In this document: positions 6,385-6,838 of the stretch, in pieces
Layout: the number at the start of each line of letters is the position of its first letter
How positions within the stretch are numbered: position 1 is the stretch's first letter
Source: Bacteroidales bacterium
GTDB taxonomy: Bacteria; Bacteroidota; Bacteroidia; Bacteroidales; UBA7960
DNA length: 6,838 bases
Reading direction: 5' to 3'
NCBI GenBank assembly: GCA_007122745.1
Contig: SKTA01000105.1
Coordinates: 1 to 6,838, forward strand
Notes under the pieces: generated by a model
What the model was told of the DNA's origin: nothing
What the model saw: only the letters and a program-made list of their open reading frames with translations
Database searches by the model: none
Translations under genes and position numbers: made by a program

Positions 6385-6838
6385 ATGTTCGACTATTTAA
6401 TAGAATACAACCCCATACATCTTGCACTTTTGGGTACCATTTTTACCTGGCTTACGACCGCTACAGGGGCTTTGATGGTATTTTTCTTTACCAAAAACAA
6501 CAGAAAGGTGCTAAACACCATGCTGGGTTTTGCTGCCGGAGTGATGCTGGCTGCCAGCTTTTGGTCGCTGCTTGATCCTGCCATTGCCATGGCTGAAGAT
6601 CTTGGAATGATAAAATGGATGCCTGCCGTTTCAGGTTTTATACTTGGTGCAGGCTTTGTTATGCTGATAGATAAATCCCTTCCATTATTTTACAAAAAGA
6701 TGGTGATGGATAAAACCACGCAAACCAGATCATCGTGGCAAAGGAGCTTCATGCTCATTTTTGCCATCACCTTGCATAACATTCCGGAAGGGCTTGCCAT
6801 CGGGGTCGCATTTGGTGCCCTGTCAACAAACCCCGATC
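6385..6838 (+). CDS. ZIP-family metal transporter (GufA/ZupT-like), 3' end outside window
   Basis: An open frame starts at the ATG at 6385-6387 (MFDYLIEYNP) and runs to the window edge, giving 151 residues. It shows a first membrane segment (about 11-36), a second with GFAAGVMLAASFWSLLDPA (48-66), a third (about 79-97), a loop of about 25 residues with lysines and no His-rich stretch, and the start of the fourth with TLHNIPEGLAIGVAFG (129-144). HNIPEG is the conserved half of the ZIP binuclear metal site in TM4; His131, Asn132 and Glu135 are expected ligands. ZIP proteins move divalent cations (Zn, Fe, Mn) into the cytoplasm. The second metal helix (HExPEG) lies beyond the window. It is divergent from the metal ATPase operon with a 130-base shared control region. 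Confidence 0.93.
   Translation, partial: MFDYLIEYNPIHLALLGTIFTWLTTATGALMVFFFTKNNRKVLNTMLGFAAGVMLAASFWSLLDPAIAMAEDLGMIKWMPAVSGFILGAGFVMLIDKSLPLFYKKMVMDKTTQTRSSWQRSFMLIFAITLHNIPEGLAIGVAFGALSTNPD

Noticed and set aside
6393..6590. 65-aa open frame on the minus strand
   Set aside because: It is antisense to the start of the ZIP transporter, whose plus-strand translation shows clear membrane segments and HNIPEG.

Overview
The window looks like chromosome of a Bacteroidota bacterium. Two things point there: the large plus-strand protein ends in a type IX secretion (Por) sorting domain, and the one clear promoter carries the Bacteroidota-type TTG-N19-TAnnTTTG signature. No RNA genes, insertion sequences or CRISPR arrays were seen. 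Coding density is high, and the only sizeable gap is a 130-base divergent intergenic region.

Layout. Positions 1-2198 (+) hold the 3' part of a large secreted or cell-surface protein built from fibronectin type III-like, Kre9/Ig-like and InlB-B-repeat-like modules and ending in the sorting domain. It meets a minus-strand operon tail to tail across 36 bases. That operon reads from 6254 down to 2235. It encodes, in transcription order: a 181-aa HMA-like membrane protein; a 64-aa small ORF (TTG start) resembling part of an HMA fold; a 738-aa P1B-type heavy-metal ATPase; a 273-aa HMA-like protein whose membrane segments resemble the ATPase N-terminal membrane region without any catalytic domains; and an 84-aa single-pass membrane protein. 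Gene gaps are 13 nt, a 38-nt overlap, 2 nt and 8 nt. A ZIP-family metal transporter begins divergently at 6385 and runs off the right edge.

How it may work together (inference). The minus-strand operon is a metal efflux or metallation module built around a P-type ATPase with an unusual membrane metal site (Y-S-C where the family normally has C-P-C) and accessory membrane proteins. Three of the proteins share a cysteine-free HMA-like domain marked by H-x-x-P-G-R-[VI]-R-[FI]. The last small gene resembles in architecture the PacL-type partners of mycobacterial metal ATPases. Opposed transcription with a ZIP transporter, across a shared control region containing a small palindrome, suggests joint control of metal flux. 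The metal cannot be read from the sequence; Mn, Zn or Fe are the candidates I would test first.
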